From Torreya grandis (taxonomy: Eukaryota > Streptophyta > Pinopsida > Cupressales > Taxaceae): DNA of 64,000 nucleotides. Shown piece by piece: positions 34,845 through 45,335 of the stretch; positions within the stretch are counted from its first letter, which is position 1; each line of letters begins with the position of its first letter. The notes beneath the pieces were generated by a model. It was not told the DNA's origin. It saw nothing but the letters and a program-made list of their open reading frames with translations, and ran no database searches. Where the stretch lies: positions 251,001 through 315,000 of the forward strand of contig JARHVA010000398.1 in NCBI GenBank assembly GCA_037957365.1. The letters are read 5' to 3'. Position numbers and translations under genes: made by a program.

Positions 34845-36731
34845 TCACCGCGCATTGCTAGAGAGGTTGGGAGGAGTGACAGAAAGAGACAAGTAGTCCA
34901 CAAGTTGCTTATACCAGTCATCTCGTGGGCTAGAATTGATAGTGTTGATATGGTCGATGTGAGGAAAGATGTATGAAGGCAAAGATACACGATGCACTGT
35001 GACAAAAAGTTGAGATGACGATGATGAAGATGGGATATGCGAAGCAAGAGAAGCCATGGTGTCGGCAAACTTGTTCATAGAGCGTGGAACAGTCTGCAAG
35101 AGGTAATGGTCGAAAGATGCCAAGAGAAGGTCAGCATGATTTTTATACCTCTGTAAAACTTCATTTTTACAGAGATATGAACCGTTAACTTGATTGACGA
35201 CAAGCTGTGAGTCACCGAAGATGTTGATAGACTTGATGTGGAGGGAAAGGGCAGTTTGAAGTCCCAAAATTAAGGCCTCGTATTCGGCCATATTATTGGT
35301 ACAATCAAAGTCAAGCTTAAAAGATAGAGGCATGGGCTCCCCTTCGAGTGGGATGAGGATGACCCCCGCACCCCCACCGAGTTGACATTTGGAGCCGTCA
35401 AAGAACATGGTCATTTGGTAGACGGTGTCATCGGTGGAGAGTGTGGCGATAGACTCGTCAGGGAACTCAAACTGTGAAGGTTGATTGTCGATAAGAGGGG
35501 CATCTACCAGTTGGTCAGTGATGGTTTGCCCCTTGATAGATTTTTGCTGGATGAATTCGAGGTCAAACTCAGCGAGCAACATAAGCCACCGAGCCATACA
35601 TTGATTCTGATATGGCTTGGAGTGCATGTACTTGAGCGGGTCGGTGTGAGTGACGACAAAGGTTTTGTGGTTGAGGAGATAGTGGCGGAGCTTGGTGGTG
35701 GAAAAGACTAATGCCAAACAGAGTTTCTCGGTATGAGCATACCGAGTTTTATAGTCGACCAGTGTTCGGCTGATGTAGTAAACCGCTTGCTCATGATGAT
35801 GCTCGTCTCGGTGCGCGATCATGGCACCTAATGAATGGTTGGTGGTGGAGATATAAAGGTAGAAGGGTTGGTCGTCTTTAGGTGGAATGAGGACTGGTGG
35901 AGAGACCAGATAGCTTTTGAAGGCTTCAAAAGCCTCTTGACAGTCCTTATCCCATTTAAAGGAGATGTCCTTCTTAAGGAGACGATGAAAAGGTTGGCAG
36001 CGGTCTGAAAGCTGCGAGATGAAATAGCAAATGGACTGGAGCTTCCCTTGGAGACTGTGAAGCTGCTTGAGATTGGTCAGGGGTGGCATTTCGAGGATAG
36101 CACGGATCTTGGCGGGATCTATCTTGATACCACGGAAGGAAACGATGAAGCCGAGAAGCTTGCCTGAGAGGACCCCAAAGACACACTTCTTGGGGTTAAG
36201 GCAGACATTGTATTGAAGAAGGCGAGAGAAGATGATTGTGAGAATGGTCAAGTGGTCATGGCAAAGTTTGGACTTGCTGAGAAGGTCATCCACATAGTCC
36301 TCCATGATCTTGTGGAAGAGATCGTGGAAAATGTAGGTCATGGCACGCTGATATGTGGCGCCAACATTTTTCAAGCCGAAAGGCATGACTCGATAGCAAA
36401 AGGTCCCCCATGGGGTGATAAAGGTAGTCTTGTGCTGATCTTCCAGTCTGATCAGGATTTGATTGTATCCTAAAAACCCGTCCATGAGAGATAGCATCTC
36501 ATGGCCGGCCGTGAGATCAACAAGCTGGTCAATGTTAGGAAGAGGGAAGTCGTCTTTGGGACAGGCTAGGTTAAGGTCGCGATAGTCCATGCAGATCTGA
36601 ATCCCCCTAGTTGCTTTAGTAACTGGGATGATGTTAGAGACCCACTGCAGATAATCGATGGGTTGGATGAAGGAGACAGAAAGGAGGCGCTGAAGCTCTT
36701 CTTTGACGAGGAGCGCAACACGAGGATGCAT
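34845..36731 (-). pseudogene. Tat-1 pol: RT, RNase H and second (plant-type) RNase H
   Basis: A 628-codon open stretch, the longest in the window. RT: MDG at residues 83-85, MPFGLKN at 116-122, active site YVDD at 146-149. Ty3-type RNase H follows (about 289-408) with YAHTEK at 331-336; where the first catalytic Asp is expected the sequence reads YISTTNHS, so that Asp is absent. The second RNase H (about 440-563) has FFDGS (D445), NNMAEYEAL (E483), FGDSQLVV (D507) and NKFADTMA (D557), a full catalytic set. The added RNase H after the first marks the Tat lineage. The true start is upstream; the Met at 36731 only follows a stop. Ends at TGA 34845-34847. Confidence 0.95.
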
Positions 36732-36737
36732 CTTTCA

Positions 36738-37148
36738 AAGCTTTTGCCTAACAGGCTTAGCCTCTGGTTTGGTGACAATGTTATGGGTAGCGATGGTGGG
36801 GTCGATGCCAGGCATGTCACTGTAAGTCCAGGCAAAGGCCTTGCTATGGTCTAAAAGGAACTGGGCATAGTCAAGCTACTCCTGAGCATCTAAAGATTGG
36901 CCAATCTTTAAGATGTGAGGAACATCAAAAGAAGAAGGGAGGTTGATGTCAATGGTGGATTCATTTAACATAACCTGGGTCTTGGAAGGGAGGGAACGCT
37001 GGATGAAAGAGTCATCGGCACCCATGTAGGAAAGGATGGCGTCATCGTCAACGCAGTGGACAGTGTGAATGGTTGCCGACTCATCTTCTACCATGCTGGA
37101 AAAAATGAGAGGGAGAGAATTGGACACCCCATTGAGCTGATAAGTCAA
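36738..37148 (-). pseudogene. Tat-1 pre-RT region of pol
   Basis: In the pol phase, from just after the T10 run to RT. It ends with WTYSDMPGIDPTIATHNI and PEAKPVRQKL, the conserved lead-in to RT in plant gypsy elements. TAG at 36876-36878 and TGA at 36735-36737 interrupt it. Confidence 0.8.
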
Positions 37149-37168
37149 GGCATCCAGGCGGATGGTGT

Positions 37169-37948
37169 TTATGGAAAAAAAAAACTAGGAGGGATGGAGA
37201 CCACCGACTCCATAGGTGACGAAGGAGAAATGGGTGAGTTTGGAGGAGATTGGTCAATGGTTGGCTTGGGACAAAGGTCAGAAGGAGCCTGAGTGGGGTC
37301 ATGATATCCCAGGCCATACCGTTTCTTGGCATCATCATCATTGAGCGGCTCGATAGGCTGATGAGAGCCCTGCTCATAACGTCCGAAACCAAAACCCTTC
37401 CATGCACACCTGTAAAGGTAAGTGTGTGCAAAGGTGGGGTTGCCAAGAAATGAGAAATTTGATGTGAAAGGTTGGGGTGAAGAGAGGGAATTGCCGTTGG
37501 TAGGAGCTTGATTAAGCCCCCCATAGACAAAGTTGGTTCGGAAGTGAGGAGGACCATAAGGTACGACCATCCCGATCCGATGGTCGTAATTGGGACTGAG
37601 GTGAAGGCGTCTATACTCTTGCGGAGTTTGGAGCATGTCTAGGGTCAACAAGCGATATTCCCCAAGTGATAGTCATTGGAAGACGTCTTCCATGGGGTCT
37701 TTGGTCGGCGCTTGAAGAGGAGAGGTGAGGGCGACCACCGATTGCGAACTGGTCAAAGTTTCCGCAGATGGAGGCGGTGCCGGAGTTGATGGTTTGATGG
37801 GAATGAGGACATCATTGGGACAATAGGTTGTATTGCAAGTCTTGAAGGGTGAAGGGTCAGCGGGAATGGTATGGACTTGCCCATCATGCTCAAACTTCAC
37901 ACAACGGTGCAGGGTGGAGGGTATATAGGCCATGGCACGGATCCAAGG
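37169..37948 (-). pseudogene. Tat-1 protease C-terminus and protease-RT spacer
   Basis: Still in the gag phase after the stop at 37949: PWIRAMAYIPSTLHRCVKF completes the protease fold, then a spacer of low similarity follows, with a TGA at 37673-37675. The frame ends (TAA) just after a run of ten T on the minus strand (plus strand A run 37175-37184). Beyond the run the protein-like reading continues in a different phase. Confidence 0.8.
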
Positions 37949-39922
37949 TCAGCCCAGTAGCATGTTGTATTGAAACTCTCCTTCGATGATATAGAAGAGC
38001 TCTGGGACTGTGCGTGGACCAACGTGAATGTGAAGGATGACTGTGCCAATGGTCATGGCAGTGGTGTCATTGAAAGAGTGTAAGATTGCGTCAGTTTTGG
38101 AGACACAATTCTTAGGAAGAGACAGCTGATTGAAGGCATGGGTAGAGATAATATTGATGCTAGCGCCGCCGTCGATCATAACGCGTTTGATGCATGTCCA
38201 ATCAACATAGGCAGTGATGAAGAGGGCGGCGTCCTGATCTTCCGTGTTGGATGTGGGAATCTCAGAATCACTGAATGTGATGGAGTTGACAGGAGATAAA
38301 GAATGGACGAGGGCAGCAAGTGGTTGGGGGTCCTCGGGTCGGACCTCCGCTGCCTGCAAGGCTTGGATGAGGGCTTGTCGGTGCTGAGGCAAGGTTTGGA
38401 TAAGGTCATAGAGGGACATCTTCATAGGTGTCTGATGAAGCTGCTTCAACATGGAGTCGTGAATTGGCCCAGAAGAGGAAGATGAAGAAGGCTGGGATGC
38501 GCCAAGGATGGAAATTTTAGGCTTGGGCGCAAGAGGTGGCTTGACGAAGGGATAGGTCCAAGGAATGGCAGCTTTTTCTTTTGCCTTGTCCTTTTGCGAC
38601 CTAGTGGTTATACGGACAGCATTGATTTTGAAAATAGGAGGTGAAAAAGGGGTCGTGTCTTGCTGGTGAGATGTTGTCATGGTTGAAGAGGTTAGATGGG
38701 AAGGAGTCGGGGTCTGGTCAAGAGTGTCCTCAAGGAGAAGAGTGTCCTTCTCCATATAGCGGTGGATGATGGCTTTGAGGGCACAGCAAGTCTCGGTGTC
38801 GTGTCCTGGTGTACGATGATATAAGCAAATTTTTGTATCATCGAACCAGGAGGGCTTGGACCCAAGAGGTTGGAAAGGTCGGATGGGTGGAAGGGTTATG
38901 TTGGAGGTCTGCAGAAGTCGACACAATATCAACGAGTATGAGCCCTCTAGAGGATCCGTGCTAGTTGATATGCGCGAGGTTGGTGACTTTTGCTTAGGCG
39001 AGGTTGGAAGGGGTTTCCGTACCACCTTATGGGTTGATGGTGCGGTGCCAGATGGAGACGGCTCTTTCTTGGTGATTTGTACCATCTTTTTGAGAGAGGG
39101 ACAGCTAGAAGTAGGCAGAGGAAGCAAAGGAGGTAACAAGTTTTGATTGGAGGCTGGAGTGGGAAGGATGCCAGCCAAGGTCGAAGGATGGGGGCCCAAA
39201 ATGGATGGTAATGGTGACGGGGAAGGAGGCATTCGCTTTTGTGGTCTGGTAGTCTTCTTCGACTTGGTTGGAAGACTGCTACTAGTCGAGGTCTGGCCTA
39301 GGTCCACCTTCACTTGCGGGTGAGTGAGGGTGGAGACAGGATGAACGCCAAATGATTTGATGGGCTTAGACGAGATAGATGCAGGTTTTGGTTTTGATGG
39401 GTTTGGTTGAGGTTTGAGAGTCTGGTCTTTGTCAAGAGTCTGACGAGATTCTACCTTGGGAGGATTAGCAGCATGTGATGAGAGGGCGCGGGTATGTTGA
39501 AGGGCTTTAAGACGCTCCCACAACACCTGAGGCGTCACTTTCCTTGAAGGGAGAAGCGCGATTTTCTCCACTAACTGGGAAAATGGCTAAGAAGAAGATG
39601 TTGATGGTTGTGAGGTTGAAGACGAGATGGGTGTAGTGGTCTTAGACGCATGGTGTGGTGAAGTCATGACAGATTTAGATGAAGATGAAGGGGAGACAGG
39701 TTCTTCCCTGGGTGGAGAAGAATCTGGAAAGCGAGGCTCCTCGAGCGGGTAAAGGGCAGGGATGATGGTGCCCTCCACTTGCGGCTGAGGAGTAGGAAGG
39801 GTCTGGTCCTCCATAGGCAGTAGAACGGAGGATGGCGAGACCGGTGGTGCTGGTAAAGCTGAGGCATCCTCCAAGATGAGAGAGGTTGGTGGAGAACTAG
39901 CTGTGGAAAGAGGTTCGTCCAC
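37949..39922 (-). pseudogene. Tat-1 gag-protease: linker, second knuckle and aspartic protease
   Basis: Continues the gag phase. 39587-39922 is a Ser/Pro-rich linker closed by TAG at 39587-39589. The 540-codon piece 37949-39571 starts with a basic, Pro/Ser-rich region (residues 30-210). It then has a second knuckle CLYHRTPGHDTETC (residues 249-262; 38786-38827) with the same C-H-H-C pattern as the first, and ends in a retroviral-type protease. The protease active site reads MIDGGASINII, with Asp-Gly-Gly instead of Asp-Thr/Ser-Gly; it ends at NMLLG, where TGA (37949-37951) replaces the residue before Pro-Trp. The protease would cut the polyprotein. Confidence 0.88.
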
Positions 39923-40072
39923 ATGTGATGGACTGATTGATGGACTAACCTCTTGAGGTTGATTGGGGATGAAGGGAGAGACCGTATTGACTGTTCGAAT
40001 GTTGTGCTCATGGTTGTCGTCAATTAAGGTCTGGACGTTGTTTTGGGTTGGTGGATGATTAGGGAATGGCTA

Positions 40073-40357
40073 CTTGAAGATGTCAATGGCCTGATTAGGA
40101 GGTGCATTTAGATTGTCTAAGATGAGATCCCCCTTTTCAAGCATATCTTGGATTATGTTCTTAAAAGTTTTGCAGTTTTCTGTGTCATGGCCCTTAACAC
40201 GGTGGAAGCTGCAGAAGTCATGCTCCCTATACCACGCGGGGATGGTGTGTGAGGGATCGAATTATGGAGGAGGTCGGGCTTGAGGGAGATTGAGGACCCC
40301 CTGCTTAACAAGCTTTTCCAGCACAGACGCGTATGATTCTCTGAGAGGAGTATACCG
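40073..40357 (-). pseudogene. Tat-1 gag continuation with first Cys/His knuckle
   Basis: Same phase as the 529-codon part, after the TGA at 40358. A further TAA lies at 40262-40264 and a TAG at 40070-40072. Between the last two, 40172-40213 encodes the knuckle CSFHRVKGHDTENC, the C-x2-H-x4-H-x4-C variant (His replacing the second Cys) found in Tat-type gag, followed by a helical FKNIIQDMLEKG segment. Confidence 0.8.
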
Positions 40358-41947
40358 TCATTGTACGTATCTCTGCTGGAACTGGCGAGTGGCGCTCTGA
40401 GATGTGGATGGCTCAGGCTGATTGGTCGAAGAAGATGAAGGTCTAACAACCATGGCATTGGCTGAAGCCTTGGATTTAGAGTTGGACGATGATGGCTTAG
40501 CAGAAGAAGAGTCATTGGTTTTAGAGCCAAGATTCTTGCTCCGCAACTTGACTTTATTCTCCTCGATGGCACGCAACTCAAGTTTGCGAGCCATCGTGAA
40601 GGCTTCGTCAAAAGTGTGGAAGGTTTGAACCCTCAGGGTGGAAGAGATATGTCTGGCGCAAGCTTGGGAAAAGAGTTCAATAAGCTCGGCCTGGGGTAAG
40701 GAAAAGGAGAGTTGGTTGATGAGGCCTCTCCATCGAGCAAAGAAGTTGGCTATGGACTCGTCCTCGAATTGCCTGATAGAATAGAGGTCCGTGATCGAGA
40801 CCTTCTTAGTGATGTTAATGGAAAAGTGATCGAGGAAGAGCTGGGCCAATTGTGTGAATGAGAAGAGAGAATGGCTGGGAAGGGAGCTGTACCAGTCAAG
40901 CGCAGCACCTGAGAGAGACATAGGAAACATGCGTAAAAGTAATGCATCGTCATGGCTAATGAGGTAACAGACATGTCTGAATGCCCGCAAGTGTTGTTGT
41001 GGGTCTTCCTTGCTTTGAAAGCGAGAAAACTTTGGAAGCTCCCACTGGCTAGGATATGGCCTGATTGGGATAGAAGGATGAATGGGCTCGTTGTAAATTT
41101 GCTCGTATGAGAGAGCGTTGCACGAGCTGGAAACGGAAGTCTCAAGATGGGTCATCTTGTCCATCAGCATTTTGATGATGTATGCCGACGGATTGATGGA
41201 TGGCGCGCCCCCTAAGTTGTAGGGCACTTGGAAGAGGCTAGGGGATGCATACGATGTAGTTGGTTGTCCCTGTAAAGTTGCAACGTAGGGGTAACTAGTC
41301 GTAGGGATAGATGAAGAGGCTAAAGGTGGTTGCGTAGAAGGCATAGCTAAGCCCGATGTTGCCACGAGAGGTTGGACTGTGGTAACGGGGGCCAAGGGGT
41401 AGGAAGCCACCCTGGTGCTGATAGGGGCCAGGGTAGGCGGAATAGAGACGATAAGGTTTTGAAAAGGAGTGGATAGTGGTTGAGCAGATTGAGGTTGACA
41501 GGGGGCCAGAACCCCAGTGGAAGTGGGCCCAATGATAGAGGGAGAGGCCATACCTGGAGGATCGGTCAAAGTCTGAGTCTGGTCAGTGGTCGAAGCGATG
41601 GCTTGAGTGTCTGAAGGTTGAACTACGGGTGCTGTTGATACAGCCGTAGTCGCAACAAGAGAGGTTGGCATTCCGTAGATTGGATTGCCCAAGGAGTCTC
41701 GCGTTCGGCTATGCGCGAGATAGTGTTGCAAGGCCTTGACGTTGAGGTCCAAAAATCGTTCGAAATCTTGGTCCCCTTCTTGGACAATAGGAGTTTGAGG
41801 CGGGGTTGGACGGGTAGGAGTTCTTTCAGTCTCCGAGTTGAACTCCATTGTAGGCCTGGTTACGGACGGGGTGGATGGAAGTGGTTGACGGCTAGCGTGG
41901 TTGACAAGAGCCTTGGCTTGGCTATGAGTCAAAACCATGCAAGGCAA
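40358..41947 (-). pseudogene. Tat-1 gag, N-terminal 529 codons of a longer broken frame
   Basis: Structural capsid protein that would package element RNA. The 529-residue open part has a Ser/Thr/Pro-rich N-terminal half, then the retrotransposon gag core at roughly residues 300-470, with landmarks WELPKFSRF, LRAFRHVCYL, MFPMSLSGAALDWYSSLP and FARWRGLINQL. A basic, Ser-rich tail follows. The frame is stopped by TGA at 40358-40360 but clearly continues in phase beyond it. A second Met lies three codons after the first (41938), so either could be the start. Confidence 0.9.
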
Positions 41948-43016
41948 AGAAGGTTTAGGTTTTAAAAATTGTGTTGTTCAGTTTCAGAAAACTAGGATGG
42001 AGTCTTTGACAGAGAAGGGACAGGTTTTAGGCTGCTGGTTTTGAAAAAAAGAACAGTGACAGAGACCGACGTCGGTTGAAAAACTGATGTCGGTAAGAAA
42101 GATGGCCGACGTCGGTCAGATAACCGATGCCGGTAAGAGAGGAAAGCCGACGTCGGTGGAAGAACCGATGCCGGTGACTGTGTTTTCCAGAGAACCAAAA
42201 GATTTGAAGATTCTTGGAAAAACAATGAAGAAAGCATCCTCACTCAAACAAACAGATGAGAAGAGGAAAAATAGAGAGAGACAGACAAGCCTAAGTGATA
42301 AATCCTAAGAATTAAGCTTAGAATCTTGTGGCTTATGCCTTAGATGAATGTTTGGGGAGATTGGCTGTCAAGAAGGTCCTAGAAGAAGAAGTCTAGAGCT
42401 GGTTTCGGGTCTTGTTTTAGGTGCTCAAAAATCTGTGTTAGGGTCTGGTACGCGGCCTGGTGCTAAAGAGCAAGCTCCCCTCACTTCACGATTCCAGTGG
42501 TTAGCTGGTCTTGCTTAGCCAAGATATACCTTGCCTAGAGTTTATCCTCCACCAGAGAACAGAGTGGGCTTCCCCCTTGGTGGTGAAATCCAAGTAGGGT
42601 CACCGAGACGGGTAAGGTATCTGCTGGGGGATGAAATCCCAGTCGGGCCTTATCTCAAGTAAGTTTTATGTTCGTTTTAGTGCATGTGGTTTGGTAGTGT
42701 AACATCAAGTGTCTACAATTTATTCAATATGCGTTTAAGTTACTAGATGTGGACTACAAAGATGCAAGCACAAGCAGAAATGAATGCAAAGTGTTTTAAT
42801 GCCCAAGTCGAAATGTGATGTTTGTTATGAAGACAAGTTTGAGAAAGGGTTTGAGAGTATGACGTTGGACTAGTCTAGAATGTGCAAGAAAGAAAAGGAG
42901 GATTCTTTTTAATTCCTGCTTATAGTGTCATTGAGAAGAAAAGGAGGAGGAGAAAAGGTAAGAACCTAATGCTCCTAAATGAATGAAGAAGAAAAGGAAC
43001 CCAGGAGGAACCTAGT
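41948..43016 (-). other. Tat-1 5' leader with palindrome array
   Basis: About 1.07 kb between primer site and the gag start, without a convincing gene. At 42065-42178 it holds six copies of a CCGACGTCGG-like word spaced roughly 20 bases apart, three perfect and three one or two substitutions away. Short frames across the array read Pro-Thr-Ser-Val repeats on either strand, which follows from the repeat. Confidence 0.7.
42065..42178. repeat. CCGACGTCGG palindrome array in the Tat-1 leader
   Basis: Perfect CCGACGTCGG cores begin near 42067, 42104 and 42148; variants such as CTGATGTCGG and CCGATGCCGG alternate between them. Each perfect core contains GACGTC, the ACGT-core hexamer bound by plant bZIP factors, and three CpG sites. 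Confidence 0.9.
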
Positions 43017-43034
43017 GTCCCACCGGGCGTGCCA
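43017..43034 (-). promoter_or_regulatory. Primer-binding site of Tat-1 (tRNA not assigned)
   Basis: Three bases inside the 5' LTR the minus strand reads TGGCACGCCCGGTGGGAC. Beginning TGG next to the LTR it has the form of a tRNA 3'-end complement. It is not the initiator-Met site used by the other elements here, and I cannot name the tRNA with confidence. Confidence 0.65.
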
Positions 43035-43037
43035 GAA

Positions 43038-44440
43038 TGTTTCTATCGCTAATTCGCTTTCTACATTCAAAAGATGAATAAAGAAACTAAGGAAAATGGA
43101 CAAGGCATGTGAAGTACCTGGATGAAGATCGTGCACCGTAATCCAGACGTTTGTGAGCACCCCTCTTTGGCTGTGGAGGAATGACACCTGCAAAGAAAAA
43201 GAACTTGGACAAGAAAATGTTAGATAGATAGACAGTGGGTTGCCAAGCGAAAGCTTGTTCCCAGAAGAGTGAAAACTTCCTCAAGGGAGGTCAACCCACT
43301 GATAACAAACAGATAAAGACCAAGGAAATACAGAATGCCAGAATATAGAAGTGATAAACAAATTAAAAAGGAAAGAAAAGACAAAATGATTACCTGAAGG
43401 AGTTGTCGGGCTGATGACAGTCACCGAGGTCGGAAATGTCGCCGGCGTCGGTTAGCTGATCTGCCGACGTCAGTTATCCTGCCGACGTCGGTTGGGGAAG
43501 TGACCAGCGTCGATCGGGGTTGTGGCCTATGGTCGGGTCTGGTTTGGGTTTGGTCTGTGGATGAGTTTGAGACAGAGTTTATGGGCGTGCTTGGATGGTT
43601 TGGAGAATGGTCTAGGTCTGGTTGGGTGCCCTATGCAGGGTCTTTTGTTGGCAGGAGGGACGAGGAAGTTGTCTGGGACTAGATTGAAAGGGGGACAGGA
43701 AAGAGGAAGATGGACAGGGGACAAGGTCTGAGAAGGCTTTTCAGCCTCTCAGGGGAAGGACACAGCAAGTAGAAGATAGTAGATAACTGAAAACTTAAAG
43801 AAAAGAATGAAATAACATAATAAAATTGCTTACCTTTTGGCTTGCTGACTGAAGAACGGAGGAGCTATTGTTGGAGCCACGGAAGACTTGTTGCAAGAGG
43901 AAACCAAAGAAACTAAAGTCCCTGCCTCTGTTGCTGCTGTTGCACGAGGTCCAGAGAGAAGAGAGTCGAATGCCAAAGCGCCGAGAGGATTCTGTTTGCG
44001 AGCTCAAGGGTCCAGGGGCTGCAACAGATGCAGAAAGGGGTATTGAAGGATGCCGATGCCGGCAGTTTCGCCGACATCGGCCGAAGGGTCGCCGACGTCG
44101 GTAGTGGCAGAATGGGGACAGAGACTAAAAATAGCCTCTGCCCATTCTCGTACGCCGCCGAGCGAGGGGTTGTGGGAAGAACGGTTATGAAGATGCTTAA
44201 ATGGGCGTGGGGGGGTAGATAATGAGTAGATTTGGCATAATAAATGCTAAGGGGAAGGTGGAGGGATTCAAGGGAGGATCTAAGGTGGCAAGGGTGAGGT
44301 GGAAAGGGGGCCACTTAATTAAAATATTTAAGTTTATTTTAATCAAATGGATGGAGAGGACCAAGGCCAAGGGTTAAGATAGGGGTTTGAGGTGGACAAG
44401 GGGGAAGAACCAAGGTGTAGACACATTTGCGGTGTCTACA
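43038..44440 (-). repeat. Tat-1 5' LTR, 1403 bp
   Basis: Same length and ends as the 3' LTR. This copy would carry the element promoter, transcribing toward lower coordinates. A clear TATA box was not identified. Plus-strand open stretches in it (43500-43731, 44028-44222) are repeated in the other LTR and are antisense to the element; they are not treated as genes. Confidence 0.97.
44416..44440 (-). repeat. LTR-terminal hairpin (5' LTR copy)
   Basis: Identical to 31623-31647 and at the outer edge of the 5' LTR, so the first 25 bases of the LTR in element sense form the stem-loop. Confidence 0.95.
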
Positions 44441-44445
44441 CTCTA

Positions 44446-45335
44446 AGCTCTGGTTCGGCCTCTAAGGGCTCCAAAATGACCAAATACTATATGTGGGTCT
44501 ATAATCTTCAATACACAGTCGGTCGAAAGCTTACCTTTAAATACAAATTCATGCCTTAAATAGCACTTCAACCCCCGCAACACAATCAATCAAAGCCTAT
44601 ATCTTTTTTGCAATAGGTGTTGGGTTCAAAACCATCAGCCTACATTTAAGCGCTTTAGTCTTATCTTTATCCCACATGTGTGGGTCGAGAGGTTTAAACA
44701 AGGCTTAAAATAGCCTTAGTAAACCATTTCCATCATGGGTTTATCCCACATCCATGGATTGTGGATAGGATAAGGATTTAAAAAGCCTTTAGCCACCCAT
44801 TTATCTCGTGGCTTCGGCCACATGGCTCCTTTTTCTCAGGCTCGAGCTCAGGCTTATCTTCGAACGCTCACCTCAAGACCTGCCATATGTCCCTATGACT
44901 TAGTAAAGGGCTCTATCTACTCCCTCAAATTGATCTCACCTTAGGCTCTCTACCTTGCTTGGGCTTTGTAGCTTGAGGCTCCTTTGAACTCACCACATGG
45001 CTCGGTCAATGAGCTTATCTTTGAGCTTAATCACTAAACTCCACATGGCATGTTGATGACGTGGCATGTCATCAAACCATTTTTTTGCAATCCTTTCAAT
45101 CTGCCAAGTGTCAACCTCTGATAGGTCCTCGTTCCAAATTTCAAAACCAAATTGAAACACGTGCCACATGTTGCATTGTGACATTTATTGACCATCTTCA
45201 AATGGCCATTACAAGAGCTCTTAAACTTAGATTTACATTCTAAAAAATGTGTCGAAAAGCTCTCAAAGATCTCTATAGTGTGCCACCACTAAAAATCTAA
45301 ATTGGAACCATTATTAGAACCCAATTTTTGATCAG
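44446..45335. other. Right flank of Tat-1, no gene recognised
   Basis: Slightly GC-richer than average, with several short imperfect words (CACATGGC, GTCGAGAG) but no repeat partner within the window and no coding signature. It should be the continuation of 29607-30239 interrupted by Tat-1. An old LTR or an unknown repeat are both possible. Confidence 0.35.

Larger units (their letters stand above)
30240..44445 (-). mobile_element. Tat-type Ty3/gypsy retrotransposon Tat-1, structurally complete
   Basis: A 14.2-kb minus-strand element: 5' LTR 43038-44440, primer site, 1.1-kb leader, gag-protease frame (41947 to about 37169), pol frame (about 37148 to 33650) with RT, RNase H, second RNase H and integrase, 2.0-kb 3' untranslated region, purine tract, and 3' LTR 30245-31647. 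Both LTRs are exactly 1403 bp. The flanking five bases are CTCTG and CTCTA, an imperfect target duplication. Domain order RT, RNase H, plant-type RNase H, integrase places it in the Tat lineage. Fifteen in-frame stops and one frame break make it non-coding today, but it is the youngest element here. Confidence 0.93.

Noticed and set aside
35481..41965. Several plus-strand open stretches of 60-96 codons opposite Tat-1 gag and pol
   Set aside because: They mirror the long GC-richer coding frames on the other strand and show no recognisable protein feature.
42087..42308. A 73-codon plus-strand frame over the leader palindrome array
   Set aside because: Its content follows the repeat; no partner or conserved domain.
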